From Rhodothermaceae bacterium (GTDB lineage: Bacteria; Bacteroidota; Rhodothermia; Rhodothermales; Rubricoccaceae), in contig JABDIZ010000025.1 of NCBI GenBank assembly GCA_013003465.1, positions 1 to 5,734 on the forward strand: a DNA stretch of 5,734 bases, in the 5' to 3' direction. Made by a program: the position numbers and the translations under genes. Positions 5,173-5,734 of this stretch are shown here, in pieces. The notes beneath the pieces are model-generated. The model was not told the DNA's origin. It was given only the letters and a program-made list of their open reading frames with translations, and searched no databases. How positions within the stretch are numbered: position 1 is the first letter of the stretch; each line of letters starts with the position of its first letter.

Positions 5173-5610
5173 TCAGCGGTAGCCCGGTGGGCGGTGATCG
5201 GCCTCACGGTTGGGGTTCTCGCTGGTGTTGCTGAGACGGCGAGCCTCCCGGAGGGCTCGCTCGGAGACGGGATCACCCCGGAGCCGTGCCGCGTCGGGGG
5301 GCGCAGCCCGGCCTGCGTGGCGAACCTGCCACTGCTGGGCCTGGCGCATGAGGGCACCCCGCAGTGCGGCGATGGCCTCGGAGGCGCTGGGCCCGCTACC
5401 CTTGGCGTGGAGGGGTTCCTCCTCGGTCTCGATGCGGGCCTTCGCACGGTAGCGTTGTGACCCCGCACCGGCCGGGCCCCGGAGGGAAAGAGTGACGGGG
5501 GTGCTCGGCGGCACCCCCATCGCTTCCAGGGCATCGCGTGCGGCCTGCTCAATGGCGGTGCGAAGCGCGTCGCTGATCTCGACGTGACGGGGATGGATGG
5601 TGAGGTTCAT
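5173..5610 (-). CDS. HPF/RaiA-like ribosome-associated protein (second, diverged paralog)
   Basis: This is a 145-residue protein related to the one at 2997-3359. Shared points are the start MN-[VL]-[ST]-I, then H, then DA-[IL]-R. Also shared is the block YRA (Tyr54 here, Tyr61 in the other), lying exactly 40 residues before a conserved Trp at the end of helix two (Trp94 and Trp101). The central region is about 7 residues shorter and has fewer charged residues (GPAGAGSQR), and the strand after YRAKARI is acidic (ETEEEP). After residue 98 comes a tail of about 47 residues rich in Ala, Arg and Pro that looks disordered and matches no dimerisation domain. The role is presumably binding the small ribosomal subunit under stress, but these changes leave room for a different target. 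The ATG at 5610 follows the dodecin stop by only 4 bases, which indicates a shared transcript and probably translational coupling, as no strong ribosome binding site is seen. Confidence 0.75.
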   Translation of the reverse strand: MNLTIHPRHVEISDALRTAIEQAARDALEAMGVPPSTPVTLSLRGPAGAGSQRYRAKARIETEEEPLHAKGSGPSASEAIAALRGALMRQAQQWQVRHAGRAAPPDAARLRGDPVSERALREARRLSNTSENPNREADHRPPGYR

Positions 5611-5614
5611 GGCA

Positions 5615-5734
5615 TCAGGTCCGGGTGTCGGCCACCACGAAGGTGATCTTCGCGTTGACGCGGTAGCGCACCACCGCGTTGTTCTCGACGAGGGCCTGGA
5701 AGCTCTCCACGTACACGTGGCGGACCTCCCGGAC
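5615..5734 (-). CDS. Dodecin family flavin-binding protein, C-terminal part, runs off the right edge
   Basis: Thirty-nine residues and a TGA stop are present; the N-terminal part, about half of the usual 65-75-residue protein, lies outside the window. The visible part matches the second and third strands of dodecin: HVYVESFQALVENN, then VVRYRVNAKITFVV, with the family's Y-R-V-N-x-K-[IV]-x-F pattern. Dodecins assemble into hollow dodecamers that bind riboflavin, lumichrome, FMN or coenzyme A in the cytoplasm, and act as flavin buffers or scavengers that limit photo-oxidative damage. The conserved Trp that stacks on the flavin would be in the missing half, so ligand type cannot be judged. A short tail (ADTRT) ends the protein. 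The stop is 4 bases from the start of the second HPF-like gene, so the two are almost certainly co-transcribed. Confidence 0.82.
   Translation of the reverse strand, partial: VREVRHVYVESFQALVENNAVVRYRVNAKITFVVADTRT

Overview
This is a GC-rich bacterial window with densely packed genes, nearly all on the minus strand. No rRNA, tRNA, CRISPR array, transposase or insertion sequence was found. The gene families and the high GC would fit a GC-rich Bacteroidota relative such as Rhodothermota, or another GC-rich environmental bacterium. That placement is a weak inference, because nothing here is diagnostic of a taxon.

Layout, left to right. Positions 1-488 hold the N-terminal part of a zinc-dependent alcohol dehydrogenase that runs off the left edge. 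A 297-base spacer follows, and then a two-PAS, HisKA_3-type (NarL/DevS class) sensor histidine kinase ending at 786, with its preferred start at 2357. From 2358 to about 2720 is a mostly non-coding divergent region with competing inverted repeats. Positions 2724-2984 hold the most unusual structure: the 5' part of a COG2187-type gene (aminoglycoside-phosphotransferase-like/ATP-binding) on the plus strand meets, head-on and within a few bases, the 5' part of a ribose-phosphate pyrophosphokinase (prs) gene on the minus strand. Both genes lack everything after that point, which looks like the scar of a deletion between two convergent genes.

From 2997 to the right edge is a co-directional minus-strand series. 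In transcription order it is: dodecin (3' part only), an HPF/RaiA-like ribosome-associated protein, a triple-BON-domain protein, a DUF4136 lipoprotein, a small membrane protein resembling DUF7670, a second HPF/RaiA-like protein, and the prs remnant.

Taken together, ribosome hibernation factors, a flavin-storage protein, BON and lipoprotein envelope factors, PRPP synthesis and a redox sensor-type kinase look like a stress or dormancy island. The idea that they act together rests on gene order and known family roles, not on anything proved by the sequence. Two HPF-like paralogs in one apparent operon and the double-truncation scar are the points most worth following up.
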